From Membranihabitans maritimus (lineage in GTDB: Bacteria; Bacteroidota; Bacteroidia; Chitinophagales; Saprospiraceae), in assembly GCF_021729145.1 (NCBI RefSeq), contig NZ_JAJSLW010000002.1, forward strand, positions 62,001-126,000: 64,000 nt of DNA. The letters run 5' to 3'. Position numbers and translations under genes: made by a program. Of this stretch, positions 18,724-28,392 are shown piece by piece. Numbering within the stretch: position 1 is the stretch's first letter; every line of letters begins with the position of its first letter. Below the pieces are notes generated by a model. The model ran no database searches. It was not told the DNA's origin and was given only the letters and a program-made list of their open reading frames with translations.

Positions 18724-20478
18724 ATGACTAATTTCAAATATATTTTATTTTTAGTGGCACTCATTGTTGCAAGTTGCAATGATGATTTTCTCAACAGGGT
18801 TCCGGAATCAGAATTGAACAATGAGACGTTTTGGACATCTGAAGCGTCCATGGAAATTTATAACAACGGAATTTACAATGAAGCAGGTAACAACGGACAA
18901 TATTATTTTTTAAAGGGGTATTACAGTGCCCCCTGGCAATCAGGCTATATAGGAATGGGCTGGGAAGATTGCCGGTCAGACAATGGAGCGCCTAAAGATG
19001 CAAATCTAAATAGATACCAGGTGGTTGCTTCAGGACAACATGTGATTGATGACAATCCGGATTTCAGGGGATGGAATTGGAGTTTGCTTCGAAGGATTAA
19101 TTTCTTTTTAGCTAATTTCGACAAGACGCCCGTTTCCGAAGAAGTGAAAAATAAATATGCTGGAGAGGCAAGATTTTTCAGAGCATGGTTTTATTTTGAT
19201 AAGGTAAAACGTTTTGGAGATGTTCCCTGGATTGATGAACCTTTGAATACCGAGTCTGAGGCCCTTTTTGCCGGAAGGGATTCCAGGGTTTTAATTATGG
19301 AAAACGTGTTGGAGGATATCAACTTTGCCATTGACAACCTTCCCTCTGATTGGGGAAAACCAGGGCGTTTTGATAAGTGGGTAGCTTTGGCATTGAAATC
19401 CAGAATATGTTTGTATGAAGGATCATACCGCAAATACCACGGTGTTGGAGAGGATGTTGATAAGTGGTTCCAAAACGCAGCTGATGCGGCGGAAGAAATT
19501 ATCACAGAAGGCCCTTTCTCTTTGTTTGATAACAATGACCCGCAGAATGATTACAATATGTTGTTCAGACAATTGGATCTTTCGAATAATCCGGAGGTAT
19601 TGGCTTTTCGAAAATACGTAATGGGAGTTAATGGCCACCGATACAACGGGTATCAAAGAGCCCGTGCCAATGGCTTGACAAAAGATATGGTAGAGGATTA
19701 CCTATGTACGGATGGAAAGCCTATTGAGTTGTCTTCGGAATATCAGGGAGATAATACGATAAGGGCTGTATACGCCAACCGTGATCCACGTCTGAGACAA
19801 ACTTCATTACATCCTGATGATGCAGAGAAGTATTTGAGCCAGGCTGATTTCGAGGCGGGCCCATATCCTCGTTTCCTGGGTATGGTCGGAGGCTGGAAAA
19901 CGACTACCGGTTATACAATGATAAAATATTTTGATGTTCCGGATTTTAATAAGGGATATGGCCAGGAAGAAAACGATGCAATTTTGTTTCGTTTGGGTGA
20001 GGTCCTTTTGAATTTTGCCGAAGCCAAGGCAGAATTAGGTTCTATTACACAGGCTGACCTCGATAACTCCATCAATAAATTGCGGGATAGAGTGGACATG
20101 CCCCATTTAACCATGAATGTGGAAATGGACCCCAAATACGCTGACGAAGGATTATCGGCGTTGTTAATTGAAATTCGCAGAGAACGAAGAGTTGAACTGG
20201 CGTATGAAGGATTTCGATATGACGATTTAATGCGATGGGCAAAAGGAGCGTATTTAGAAAAAAGGGTGTTAGGTATGCGTTTTGAGGAAGAAACGGCAGC
20301 TGAATATCCAAATGCACAATTGGAAACGATTGAAATAGACGGAAAAAAATATATAGATGTTTACCAGGGTTCGACATTTGAAAATCGAACCTTTGATCCC
20401 GACAAGCACTATTTATTCCCTATTGCCAGAAGTGTTATTGCTCAAAATCCAACCATTGAACAAAATCCCGGATGGTAA
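18724..20478 (+). CDS. SusD/RagB-family outer-membrane lipoprotein (pair 1)
   Basis: A 584-residue substrate-binding lipoprotein that forms the lid of the SusC barrel. The signal peptide ends in a lipobox, LIVASC with Cys18, followed by NDDFLNRVPESELNNETFW, the normal opening of mature SusD proteins. TPR-like helices (EVKNKYAGEARFFRAWFYFDKVKRFGDVPW) and the C-terminal SusD motif (IEIRRERRVELAYEGFRYDDLMRW, YLFPIARSVIAQNP) are present. It is coupled to the upstream SusC and followed by a strong terminator, so pair 1 is a two-gene operon. Confidence 0.93.
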   Translation: MTNFKYILFLVALIVASCNDDFLNRVPESELNNETFWTSEASMEIYNNGIYNEAGNNGQYYFLKGYYSAPWQSGYIGMGWEDCRSDNGAPKDANLNRYQVVASGQHVIDDNPDFRGWNWSLLRRINFFLANFDKTPVSEEVKNKYAGEARFFRAWFYFDKVKRFGDVPWIDEPLNTESEALFAGRDSRVLIMENVLEDINFAIDNLPSDWGKPGRFDKWVALALKSRICLYEGSYRKYHGVGEDVDKWFQNAADAAEEIITEGPFSLFDNNDPQNDYNMLFRQLDLSNNPEVLAFRKYVMGVNGHRYNGYQRARANGLTKDMVEDYLCTDGKPIELSSEYQGDNTIRAVYANRDPRLRQTSLHPDDAEKYLSQADFEAGPYPRFLGMVGGWKTTTGYTMIKYFDVPDFNKGYGQEENDAILFRLGEVLLNFAEAKAELGSITQADLDNSINKLRDRVDMPHLTMNVEMDPKYADEGLSALLIEIRRERRVELAYEGFRYDDLMRWAKGAYLEKRVLGMRFEEETAAEYPNAQLETIEIDGKKYIDVYQGSTFENRTFDPDKHYLFPIARSVIAQNPTIEQNPGW

Positions 20479-20534
20479 TACTAAATAGCGTTTAACAGTC
20501 TGTTTGATATATTATTCGAATTTTTTAGAATTGG

Positions 20535-20569
20535 AACCTGCAATGCTTTGAGTGTTGCAGGTTTTTTTA
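20535..20569 (+). terminator. Intrinsic terminator after SusD 1
   Basis: AACCTGCAA pairs with TTGCAGGTT across an 11-base loop and is followed by a run of T. It ends the SusC/SusD 1 transcript before the convergent minus-strand gene. Confidence 0.85.
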
Positions 20570-20590
20570 TCTGCATTTTTTCACAATCAC

Positions 20591-23095
20591 CTATCGAAAT
20601 AAATGAATGGCCCAGGTGACAGTCTCGTATTGTCCATTCGAAAGAAGTAAAACAGCTTTGACTGCGTATACATCGGCAGGTGCGGATTGCCCATTTACAG
20701 TTCCGTCCCATCTGAAATCAGAACCCGGCTCTATGCTTTTTTTGGCAGAATAAACAATTCCACCGTACCGATTGTATATTTCAAGGTGTGAAACCCCTGC
20801 TATACTATCTGAAATGGGAATCACAAACACATCATTCTGCCCGTCTCCATTGGGAGTAAAGGCATTGGGCAGATTCCAATCATTATTTATTTCTTCACGG
20901 GAATTAATTTCAATCCATATAGAGTCATTGTATTTGCATCCCGGGGGGTAAGAAATGTCTACGAACAAGATACCCTTAGATTCTGCCGTCATATCCAATT
21001 GTAATTCACGACTGATTGTCTGATTCCCCAATACCCATTCTATTGACGATACCTCTTGGCTGGCATTGAACTCTAGCTGAATATCTTGACCCTGCTCTCG
21101 TGTAATTCGCTCGGGTATTGGTGGGGTTATTTGCAATTTTTCACTTCTGGAAACAGTTAGGGAAGTATCGAGACTGCAGCCATTATAGTGCAATGAAAAA
21201 TGGTGGACTCCTTCAGTGAGAGAAAGACTTTTTGGACTTTCAAAGGTATCAACATGGTCTATTGTGATCGTATAAGCTGTGGCCGATACTTCGATTGGGA
21301 TACTGGCTGTCTTTGCTTCCGGGCAGATGGTAAGATCATCTTCATCCCAGGATATTGATAAGTGGTCCATAGCCTTTAATTTGTATTCGAGGCTTTGGGA
21401 ACATTGGTTTTCATCGGTGACCCGGAAAGTATGGTTGCCTGCCGGAATATCCGAAAAGAGGGAATCCGGGGACTCTATACTCCCTTCGACCCAAAGATAC
21501 TGGTACGTACGGCTCTCACCAGGGGATACACTTATACCTACTTGTCCCCTGGATTGTCCGCATCCGGGTTGAACGACAGCTCCCGAATCGATGCGAACAT
21601 CAAAATTACCAATAGCAGCACCGGGGGATAAATCTAATGAAGAAGCAATAATGCTCCCATACGAATTGGTCACGGTCAATGAATATTCCCCGGGGGGAAT
21701 GTCCCGGATGACAATGAGCGAATCCGAAAAAGTAGAATCCGGGATGCCGCTACTGGGTAAGGAATATGTATAGGGGCCATTGTTACCTGTTATTTTTATT
21801 TCCAGGTTGTGATGTTCCGGAGAATTTGAAGAACAGAGTACTTCGGTCTCGACGTGGAATTGTTGGTCGTCAAGTAAGTAGACCATGCCATCATTACTGT
21901 AGTGGTCCGTGGGTACATTGATGATCTCAAAGCTTATTTCTTCTCCATTTGTTTCGGTTGGCGGGCTTCCCGATATACGGACATTTCCGGAGCCAGATAC
22001 TTGTGGGACAACACAGAGTTCGAACAAAACTTCCCCGTCCGGTATGGTCAGGGTGTCACTCCATTCCGGTTTGGGCCTTAGGGTGAATATTTCTTTGTCC
22101 CCGATTCCGGATACACTCCGTTGGGCAATTGGATCCAGCAGGGGATGCAGGGAATTAATTCTGTGGTACTTCAGGGAATCCCGGTTCCAGTAAAGCGGGA
22201 TGGTAAAGTCTGTGATTGACCGCATATTCTTTGCGGTAACGGGGATACATACTTCCTGGTCGCGGGTCCCGTATACGGAGTCAATGGTGATTTGGACGTA
22301 GGGAAAGGGATAAGGATAGTTTAGTCTGCGTGCAAAATATTGACATTTCGATGCCGGGTTTTTGGACTTCAAATTTATATCGTAGAAGCCATCCGTTCGG
22401 GTAAGATGGAGTTGTATCGTTCGGTTGTCATAGTTATTAAAAGATATTGTCTGATCCAATTCATCTTTTATATTTATTTCTAAAAAATCGGTGATGGGGA
22501 ATTCTTCCGGCCAATTGGTAAACCGGATCAAACCAACATCTTCTTTCCCGGCATATTCAAAACTCCCATTGGGCTGATAAATTTTTATTCCCTCTTTAAT
22601 AAAAACTGATGTGCAGTTTCCTTCGATAAAATCATCGGGATTGGTAGATTCTATATTATCAACAATGACCGGGACAAGATGTGAAAAGGCCTGTAACTTA
22701 CCAAGTTTACCTAAAACCTCATGAATAGGTATGTTTTCCTTCCGCCCGTCCCATGAAATAACTTTATCGGAATCGGATGATCTAATCAAATTTCTGAATT
22801 CGTCAAGAGATAAGACTTTTTTTGTAGGTAGTTCTTTGAAAAGAAAAAACCGGATCCCCCATGGTGTGGAGGGATCCGGATCGTTGTAGGTTAATCCTGA
22901 AATATCTAATTCTGTTTGCAAATTTGTTGAATCACATAAATGTAAGTAGAAGTCATTTAGGGGAATTTTTGTATTGTCTGAATATACTTCGTAGTAGTTC
23001 AGCTTAAGAGATCCTGTTGTGTTACAACTTTGCCCGAAAGCTATGTTATAGTAATAAAGGCATAAAAAAGCTCCTAAAAATAATCGGCTCCACAT
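20591..23095 (-). CDS. Secreted protein with cohesin-like domain and T9SS type B (gliding-motility-associated) C-terminus
   Basis: An 834-residue exported protein. Residues 1-22 are a signal peptide (RLFLGAFLCLYYYNIAFGQ). Residues about 267-402 resemble a cohesin fold (EVCIPVTAKNMRSITDFTIPLYW, then IPDGEVLFELCVVPQVSG). Residues about 410-700 contain Ig/PKD-like beta repeats (GPYTYSLPSSGIPDSTFSDS, PAGNHTFRVTDENQC). Residues about 740-834 are a CHU_C domain (LPNAFTPNGDGQNDVF, LEIYNRYGGIVY, FRWDGT), the T9SS type B sorting signal. It would be exported and held at the surface, where it may act in adhesion. The gene lies 11 bp downstream of a lipoprotein gene and is probably co-transcribed with it. 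Confidence 0.85.
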   Translation of the reverse strand: MWSRLFLGAFLCLYYYNIAFGQSCNTTGSLKLNYYEVYSDNTKIPLNDFYLHLCDSTNLQTELDISGLTYNDPDPSTPWGIRFFLFKELPTKKVLSLDEFRNLIRSSDSDKVISWDGRKENIPIHEVLGKLGKLQAFSHLVPVIVDNIESTNPDDFIEGNCTSVFIKEGIKIYQPNGSFEYAGKEDVGLIRFTNWPEEFPITDFLEINIKDELDQTISFNNYDNRTIQLHLTRTDGFYDINLKSKNPASKCQYFARRLNYPYPFPYVQITIDSVYGTRDQEVCIPVTAKNMRSITDFTIPLYWNRDSLKYHRINSLHPLLDPIAQRSVSGIGDKEIFTLRPKPEWSDTLTIPDGEVLFELCVVPQVSGSGNVRISGSPPTETNGEEISFEIINVPTDHYSNDGMVYLLDDQQFHVETEVLCSSNSPEHHNLEIKITGNNGPYTYSLPSSGIPDSTFSDSLIVIRDIPPGEYSLTVTNSYGSIIASSLDLSPGAAIGNFDVRIDSGAVVQPGCGQSRGQVGISVSPGESRTYQYLWVEGSIESPDSLFSDIPAGNHTFRVTDENQCSQSLEYKLKAMDHLSISWDEDDLTICPEAKTASIPIEVSATAYTITIDHVDTFESPKSLSLTEGVHHFSLHYNGCSLDTSLTVSRSEKLQITPPIPERITREQGQDIQLEFNASQEVSSIEWVLGNQTISRELQLDMTAESKGILFVDISYPPGCKYNDSIWIEINSREEINNDWNLPNAFTPNGDGQNDVFVIPISDSIAGVSHLEIYNRYGGIVYSAKKSIEPGSDFRWDGTVNGQSAPADVYAVKAVLLLSNGQYETVTWAIHLFR

Positions 23096-23106
23096 AAACT
23101 TTATGG

Positions 23107-24019
23107 TTATGGACAGGGATCAATTGATTCTGATAGTGTTGTTAAATTAAAATCGACAGAGCAAACAGGGTCAAGTGGAGCACTAGTATGAACAACTGCT
23201 GTTTGGAACCTGCCGTTGTCAAATTTGATTTTTAATAAAGTGTCACTACAATCTGGCTCATACGATGCTAGGCCTTTGGACCATAATTGTGTATCTGAAA
23301 CATATTCGCTTTGTGAACCGAAATCTGTTTTATTACTTAAATCAACACCAACCCAACCTCCGTTGGCGGTAAAACTACCTGATTCCATTTCATGTCCGGA
23401 ACCCGGATAAATGACTTGGGCGCAAATTGCACCCACATACAACCCAAATACATCTGTGAATTCGGCATAAACAGCTACACAAGGGCTTCTAGTTTCAATG
23501 TTTCGAACAGGTATTCTAAAAGTTTCTGCTTCTAAAGTCGTTACATTTTGGTCGGTCAATAAATCTTCAATGGAATTTTTCAACGAGATCTTTTGACCAT
23601 CAAAATCAAATTTGATCATTTGCCCTCCAATGGAAACCAATTGATCCTTATTTAAGGCGTTGCTTAGCCCAAAATAATTGTATTCAAGGTTTAATCTTCC
23701 ATTTTTAAAAGAGAAGTAGTTTTTTATAATCTCAGGATCCATTGATTCAAAAAAAGCATCTTTTTTTTCGCTAATAATCGTTGATAAGGGTACAAAATCC
23801 TGGGGAGTGTCAAATTTTCCCGGATTTACTAAGTAGTCGGCAAATTCCTGGGCATTACTAAATTCCAGATAGGTTGGTGTAGGCGATATTCCATCTTTGA
23901 GCCCCACATCATCTTCTTTTTGACAGGAAAAAACAAGAAGGGCTAATAATAAAAATGTTAGTTCTTTGTGGTAAAACTTTGTGGTAAAACTTTGTGGTAA
24001 AACTTAGTAGTGGTTTCAT
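23107..24019 (-). CDS. Predicted surface lipoprotein, start out of frame because of a 3-copy 13-bp repeat
   Basis: The body is a 266-residue sequence (from about 23907) that I do not assign to a family; the cysteines in CVAVYAEF, GAICAQV, PDCSDTL and PVCSVDF may form disulfides. Upstream in the same frame is a lipobox segment, ELTFLLLALLVFSCQKEDD, but no start codon. The ATG at 24019 lies in another frame. Between them sit three copies of a 13-bp unit. With two copies the ATG would read through as MKPLLSFTTKFYHKELTFLL into the lipobox and body. As sequenced, only a GTG at 23907, past the signal peptide, could start translation. It looks like a lipoprotein gene in an OFF state. It lies 11 bp before the T9SS type B protein gene. 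Confidence 0.7.
23965..24003. repeat. 13-bp tandem repeat, three perfect copies
   Basis: TTTGTGGTAAAAC (plus strand) is repeated exactly at 23965-23977, 23978-23990 and 23991-24003. The unit is not a multiple of three, so a change in copy number shifts the reading frame of the lipoprotein signal peptide that spans it. Confidence 0.95.
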
Positions 24020-24507
24020 CTTTAATATATTTAGGTTTTGAAAATTATTGTTAATGTATGTAATTTTCATTGTTATAACAAAATTAAAAAGATGGAATTG
24101 TTAAGTTTAACCTTCTATTAATATTTTATTGCTGCTAATAGCAGTTGACTTCATTTTCGTTTTTGCTTCAAAACAAAATTTATGGGTTGTATTGTTTTTG
24201 GAAATGGAAATGTGGAAAAGTGCATGATTATCCAAGAGTGCTTTACTATTCTTATGAATTGGATTGCTTTTAGATGCTATACCCGTGGCGTTTTGGTTTG
24301 ACCGGTTCGATGTGCGGGGGAAAATGGACAATATCGAAGAAGAAAACGTAGATATAGCCGGGGTTACGTCGAGGCTTTCTGATGATGAAAGTGGCCATTT
24401 CCCTCCACAGACAGTGGTCAAAATCAAGTGTTATGGGGATAGTTCAACATTTAAAGAAATGTTTGTTCAGAAAATTATCCGTATTAGCATAAACTCCTAA
24501 AGCATCA
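24020..24507. other. 488-bp intergenic region with no recognised gene
   Basis: Two overlapping open frames exist, one per strand: 24107-24427 minus (106 codons) and 24264-24500 plus (78 codons). Neither looks like a known family or has a clear start signal. The region may be the decayed end of a gene. No strong hairpin is seen. Confidence 0.4.
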
Positions 24508-25554
24508 TTAATTCCCCAATTTCCCACGGACCGATTGGATGGCATTACCTATATTAGGAAGTTGAGGGTTCAAAGATTGGGTTTTGGTATAATCATTTAG
24601 GGCCGATTCAAAGTCCCCCGTCATTTCATGGCATATGCCTCGGTAAAAAAAATGTTTAGGGTTTTCTTGGTTGAGTTCTATGAGAGTATTAAAGGTTTTT
24701 TCAGCTAATTCAAAGGAATCCTGATCCATCAATATCAGGCCCTTGTTGTAATAGGCATTTGTATAATCCGGGGAAGTCTTTATGATTTGGTCGTATACAT
24801 TTTTGGCTTCTTGTAATTCGTTGTTTTCCTGTAAAAATAAAGCGTAAGAGTGTAGAAGGTTTTGGTTTTCCGGAGCTATTTGCAAGGCGCTTTGATAATA
24901 TTCAGTTGCCAGTTTATTGTTCCTCCCTGTTTGCAGGTTGGCCAATTCCACCCAGGCTTCTAATTGGTCTGCGTCTAGTTGAACCGCTTCGCTAAAGTAG
25001 TCAATGGCTTTTATAGTGTCTTTTTGTTCACGTGCAATAATTCCAAGGAGGGTATAGGCATCCGAAGACTGCGGATTGAATTGTAAAAGTTCTTGTGTGT
25101 TGTCAATGGCTTCGTCATATTGCTTAACAATAAGATATGCTTCACTGAGTTTTTTTCGAAGGTTAGTATCTTCAGGCCACTTTCTGACGGCGAGCTTTAG
25201 TGTGTTAATAGACTCCATGGATCTGAAATAATCCATTTCTATAGCTGATTTTAATAGATACCATTTCTGATGGGTAGAATCTAATTTAATGGCATTGGAC
25301 ACATCTTTGAGTGCCGCATCAAAAAGATTTCGATGATATAACAGACGGGACCTGGATATAAGGATTGAAGCATCTTTCGGATTATTTGAAATTATTTCGT
25401 TCATAATTTTCAGACTATCCATTTCTGAATCAGGGAATGAAGAGGTTTCATTTTTGGTATCTTTAGTATCACATCCGAATACAAAAAAACACCAGAAAAA
25501 AATAAGATACTTTCTTGCTGTAAAGTACGGGATGTATTTTAAATAAATATTCAT
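24508..25554 (-). CDS. TPR-repeat lipoprotein
   Basis: A 348-residue lipoprotein. The signal peptide ends FFVFGC with the lipidated Cys at about residue 28. About eight tetratricopeptide units follow, for example SSDAYTLLGIIAREQKDTIKAIDYFSEAVQL, the next unit LEAWVELANLQ and TNAYYNKGLILMDQDSFELAEKTFNTLIEL. TPR lipoproteins act as scaffolds in the outer membrane or periplasm; partners here are not known. It is divergent from the glucosaminidase gene on the plus strand. Confidence 0.88.
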   Translation of the reverse strand: MNIYLKYIPYFTARKYLIFFWCFFVFGCDTKDTKNETSSFPDSEMDSLKIMNEIISNNPKDASILISRSRLLYHRNLFDAALKDVSNAIKLDSTHQKWYLLKSAIEMDYFRSMESINTLKLAVRKWPEDTNLRKKLSEAYLIVKQYDEAIDNTQELLQFNPQSSDAYTLLGIIAREQKDTIKAIDYFSEAVQLDADQLEAWVELANLQTGRNNKLATEYYQSALQIAPENQNLLHSYALFLQENNELQEAKNVYDQIIKTSPDYTNAYYNKGLILMDQDSFELAEKTFNTLIELNQENPKHFFYRGICHEMTGDFESALNDYTKTQSLNPQLPNIGNAIQSVRGKLGN

Positions 25555-25663
25555 ATGATTTTAATTCGTTGCCCTTAAGGAAGTTATAGTGGAATCAATG
25601 TAATTACGGATAAAATAACTATATTTAGTGTGCAACCGCAAAACGCATTAAAAAAAATTGTAA

Positions 25664-25671
25664 TATATTTG
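25664..25671 (+). promoter_or_regulatory. -7 promoter element for the glucosaminidase gene
   Basis: TATATTTG matches TAnnTTTG, 49 bp before the ATG at 25721. Confidence 0.35.
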
Positions 25672-25720
25672 GGCTTTGGCACAATTTTAGTAACCACAAC
25701 GATTGATAAATAGTTTATTT

Positions 25721-27142
25721 ATGATCAAGCAATGTACATTTTTATTTTTACTTGTCAGTGTACAGTCATTTGCATACAACAATGCGGATGTACTTAATTA
25801 TATAGAAAGGTACAAAGAGATTGCCGTTTCAGAGATGCATGTAAATGGAATTCCTGCAAGTATAAAAATGGCTCAGGCGATTTTGGAGTCCAATAGTGGG
25901 AAGAGTGATTTAGCTACCCAGGCTAATAATCATTTTGGAATTAAATGTGGTGGGGCATGGAATGGAGACACCTATTACAAAAAAGATGATGACCGTGACA
26001 GAAGAGGTCGTCTGGTTCCTTCCTGTTTTCGAGTATTTGAAAGTGGAGAGGATTCTTTTATTCAGCATTCTATGTTTCTTAAGGATCCCAAAAAAGAGTA
26101 TCGATACGGTGAATTATTTAAAATTGATAAGACAGATTACAAATCATGGGCATGGGGATTGAAAAAATCCGGCTATGCCACTAATCCGGCGTATGCTAAT
26201 TTGTTGATAAACCTGATCGAAAAATACTCCTTGTATACATTTGATTATTATGAAAAGAGTAATATCAAGTATTTGAAAAAGGAGGATCTTATCGTGAAAG
26301 CCAAAGATATCAAGGCTCATGATAAATTAAACAAAACGGGTTCGGAGCCGCGTTTGGAAGCTCAGAGAAAATCGCCTTCCGGAAAAGCTCTTAAGAGTGA
26401 CCAGGTATTAGTTAATGATCGTATGGCTGCTATAGTCCTTGAAGGGCAGACTGTTGAATCGATATCCAGACAGTTTGATATTTCGGAAAAAAAAGTGGAA
26501 AAGTACAATGATTTGGAAAGTAAAATTAAGAAGGGTCTCAAACCGGGGTCTTTTATTTTCCTGGAGAAGAAACGAAGGAGTTACAGGGGGGCGAAGGATT
26601 ACCATGTGGTAAAGGAAGGGGAAACTTTGCACCAAATCTCGCAGCAATATGGGATCAGGCTTTCAACGTTGGTAAGGAAAAATAAGATTGATGAGGACAT
26701 GGTACCTATCGCTGGGGAGAAAATTAAATTGAAAGGACGGTCTGTTCGATCCAGTGAAATTCCCCTTACTTATGACGATGTCGTTATTATGGAGTCTGAC
26801 AAAGTAACAGAACCAACCATAGTTTCCCAGTCTGAAATGGAATCTCCAACCCTCGTTGAAAAGGAACCAACTAGCCGGCATGCCCAGGATCAAAAAACAG
26901 AAGCCAATAAAAAGAGGGAAAGTTCAATTGATTTTTCAAAAGAATTGGTAAGTACGGTTGAACAAAAAGAAGATCAAAGGGGTAGTAAACAAGAGAACTA
27001 TATTAACTATGAAATTCAAAAAGGTGATACACTTTACAAAATCAGCAGGCAGTTCAATTCTTCAGTTGATGAAATTAAGTTGCTTAATAAATTAACTACA
27101 GACAGTATTCGTATAGGACAAATATTAAAGATAAAAAGTTGA
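25721..27142 (+). CDS. Exported glucosaminidase-domain (GH73-like) peptidoglycan hydrolase with three LysM domains
   Basis: A 473-residue cell-wall enzyme. Residues 1-18 are a signal peptide. Residues about 22-175 are a mannosyl-glycoprotein endo-beta-N-acetylglucosaminidase domain with the likely catalytic glutamate in AQAILESNSGKS (Glu56) and the family motif NNHFGIKCGGAW. LysM domains follow at about 236-282, 293-337 (YHVVKEGETLHQISQQYGI) and 427-473 (YEIQKGDTLYKISRQFN), separated by a Ser/Glu-rich linker. It should cut glycan strands of peptidoglycan. A TTG at 25703 extends the frame, but the ATG at 25721 gives a proper signal peptide. The downstream barrel gene starts on its stop codon. 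Confidence 0.92.
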   Translation: MIKQCTFLFLLVSVQSFAYNNADVLNYIERYKEIAVSEMHVNGIPASIKMAQAILESNSGKSDLATQANNHFGIKCGGAWNGDTYYKKDDDRDRRGRLVPSCFRVFESGEDSFIQHSMFLKDPKKEYRYGELFKIDKTDYKSWAWGLKKSGYATNPAYANLLINLIEKYSLYTFDYYEKSNIKYLKKEDLIVKAKDIKAHDKLNKTGSEPRLEAQRKSPSGKALKSDQVLVNDRMAAIVLEGQTVESISRQFDISEKKVEKYNDLESKIKKGLKPGSFIFLEKKRRSYRGAKDYHVVKEGETLHQISQQYGIRLSTLVRKNKIDEDMVPIAGEKIKLKGRSVRSSEIPLTYDDVVIMESDKVTEPTIVSQSEMESPTLVEKEPTSRHAQDQKTEANKKRESSIDFSKELVSTVEQKEDQRGSKQENYINYEIQKGDTLYKISRQFNSSVDEIKLLNKLTTDSIRIGQILKIKS

Positions 27143-27846
27143 AACATTTCTTTAAGCTTGTTTTACTCAGCTCATTTGTTTTCGTACTTCTACTTTCATT
27201 AAGCTACAAGGCGGAAGGACAATCTATGTATTTTGGAATCAAAGGGGGACCTACCGTTGCATATCAACAATGGAATGGTTTTCAGGGTACAAATCCATTG
27301 CTTACATACCACGTAATGGCTCATTTGGAATCTTATGGCAAAGAATCTGCATTTTATTTCAACCTTGGGATTAACAACAAGGGAAGAGGCTTGCGATATA
27401 ATGATTATATAAACCCAATTAGTGGTAATGTCATTCGAGGAGGGTATGTTAATGTGGTGTTTAAAAATATCGAAGCTGGGACGGGAATCAAAAAGTATTT
27501 TGGGGTCAGTGGAGATTTTGAGTTTTTCTATTCTTTTGGTCTAAGGGGATCCTATACATATGATGCTAAATATGGAAGAATCAATTATATTACCAATGAT
27601 GCCATACGAAAATGGAATTATGGCGTAAGTGCCGGAGGAGGAATCCGGTTTATAAAATCGGAATTTGTACGCCCTTTACTACACATTTCATTTAGCCCGG
27701 ATTTATCGCAACAGGTGAATATTCCGCCACAGCAATACGATAGCCCTTCAGGGAATAGATTTACGGTTCCCGAACAACAAATCAGAAACTTAAGCCTGGA
27801 AGTGGGAATTACTTTACAGTTTCTACGAAAGGTAGTTTATGAGTAA
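27139..27846 (+). CDS. PorT-like outer-membrane beta-barrel protein
   Basis: A 235-residue exported protein. It starts at TTG (27139) overlapping the upstream TGA (TTGA), which places a clean signal peptide KHFFKLVLLSSFVFVLLLSL at the N-terminus; no ATG would do so. The mature part alternates beta-strands with glycine turns (MYFGIKGGPTVAYQQW, FFYSFGLRGSYTYDAKYG, YGVSAGGGIRFI, LSLEVGITLQF), as in outer-membrane beta-barrel (OmpA/PorT-like) proteins. The role is unknown. Overlap with the hydrolase gene suggests translational coupling and perhaps a shared envelope function. Confidence 0.75.
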   Translation: MKHFFKLVLLSSFVFVLLLSLSYKAEGQSMYFGIKGGPTVAYQQWNGFQGTNPLLTYHVMAHLESYGKESAFYFNLGINNKGRGLRYNDYINPISGNVIRGGYVNVVFKNIEAGTGIKKYFGVSGDFEFFYSFGLRGSYTYDAKYGRINYITNDAIRKWNYGVSAGGGIRFIKSEFVRPLLHISFSPDLSQQVNIPPQQYDSPSGNRFTVPEQQIRNLSLEVGITLQFLRKVVYE

Positions 27847-27928
27847 AACTTAAAAAGTAAAGTTTTTCAGTATTGAAGAATTAATGTATTTTATGCTGAA
27901 TAAATTAATAATCAAAAAGGAATAGAAT

Positions 27929-28360
27929 ATGAAACGCAAAGCAACATCGATTTGGAATGGCAGTTTGAAAGAAGGAAATGGAACTCTTGATACCCAAAGT
28001 GGAGTGTTGGAGAAACAACCGTATACTTTTAACGCAAGATTTGTTGATGAATCCGGCAAAAGTGCTACGAATCCGGAAGAGTTGATAGCTGCTGCTCATG
28101 CTGGTTGTTTTAATATGGCATTTAGTAATATGTTGACGCAAGAAGGACATACACCCGGGAAACTCACCACTACTGCGACTGTATCATTGGAAAAAAAAGA
28201 CGGAGGTTTTGCTGTTACAAGAAGTGCTTTGAAAGTTGAAGCAGAAGTTGAAGGAATAGCTCCGGAAAAATTTCAGGAAATTGCTGGAAAAGCAAAAGAA
28301 GGTTGCCCAATTTCTAAAGCTTTATCCATAGAAATAACACTTGACGCCACCCTTACATAA
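27929..28360 (+). CDS. osmC: OsmC-family peroxiredoxin
   Basis: A 143-residue cytosolic thiol peroxidase of the OsmC type, reducing organic hydroperoxides with two cysteines. Both are present: Cys60 in AAHAGCFNMAFS and Cys126 in KEGCPISKAL. The N-terminus MKRKATSIWNGSLKEGNGTL and length match OsmC rather than Ohr. AAGGAA lies 7 bp before the ATG as a possible ribosome site. It is probably monocistronic. Confidence 0.93.
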   Translation: MKRKATSIWNGSLKEGNGTLDTQSGVLEKQPYTFNARFVDESGKSATNPEELIAAAHAGCFNMAFSNMLTQEGHTPGKLTTTATVSLEKKDGGFAVTRSALKVEAEVEGIAPEKFQEIAGKAKEGCPISKALSIEITLDATLT

Positions 28361-28392
28361 TATTTAATTAATCGCAGAAATTTCTTCTAAAT

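Noticed and set aside
24107-24500. Overlapping frames on both strands (106 and 78 codons) between the lipoprotein and TPR genes
   Set aside because: Neither shows a family pattern, signal peptide or start signal; composition looks non-coding.
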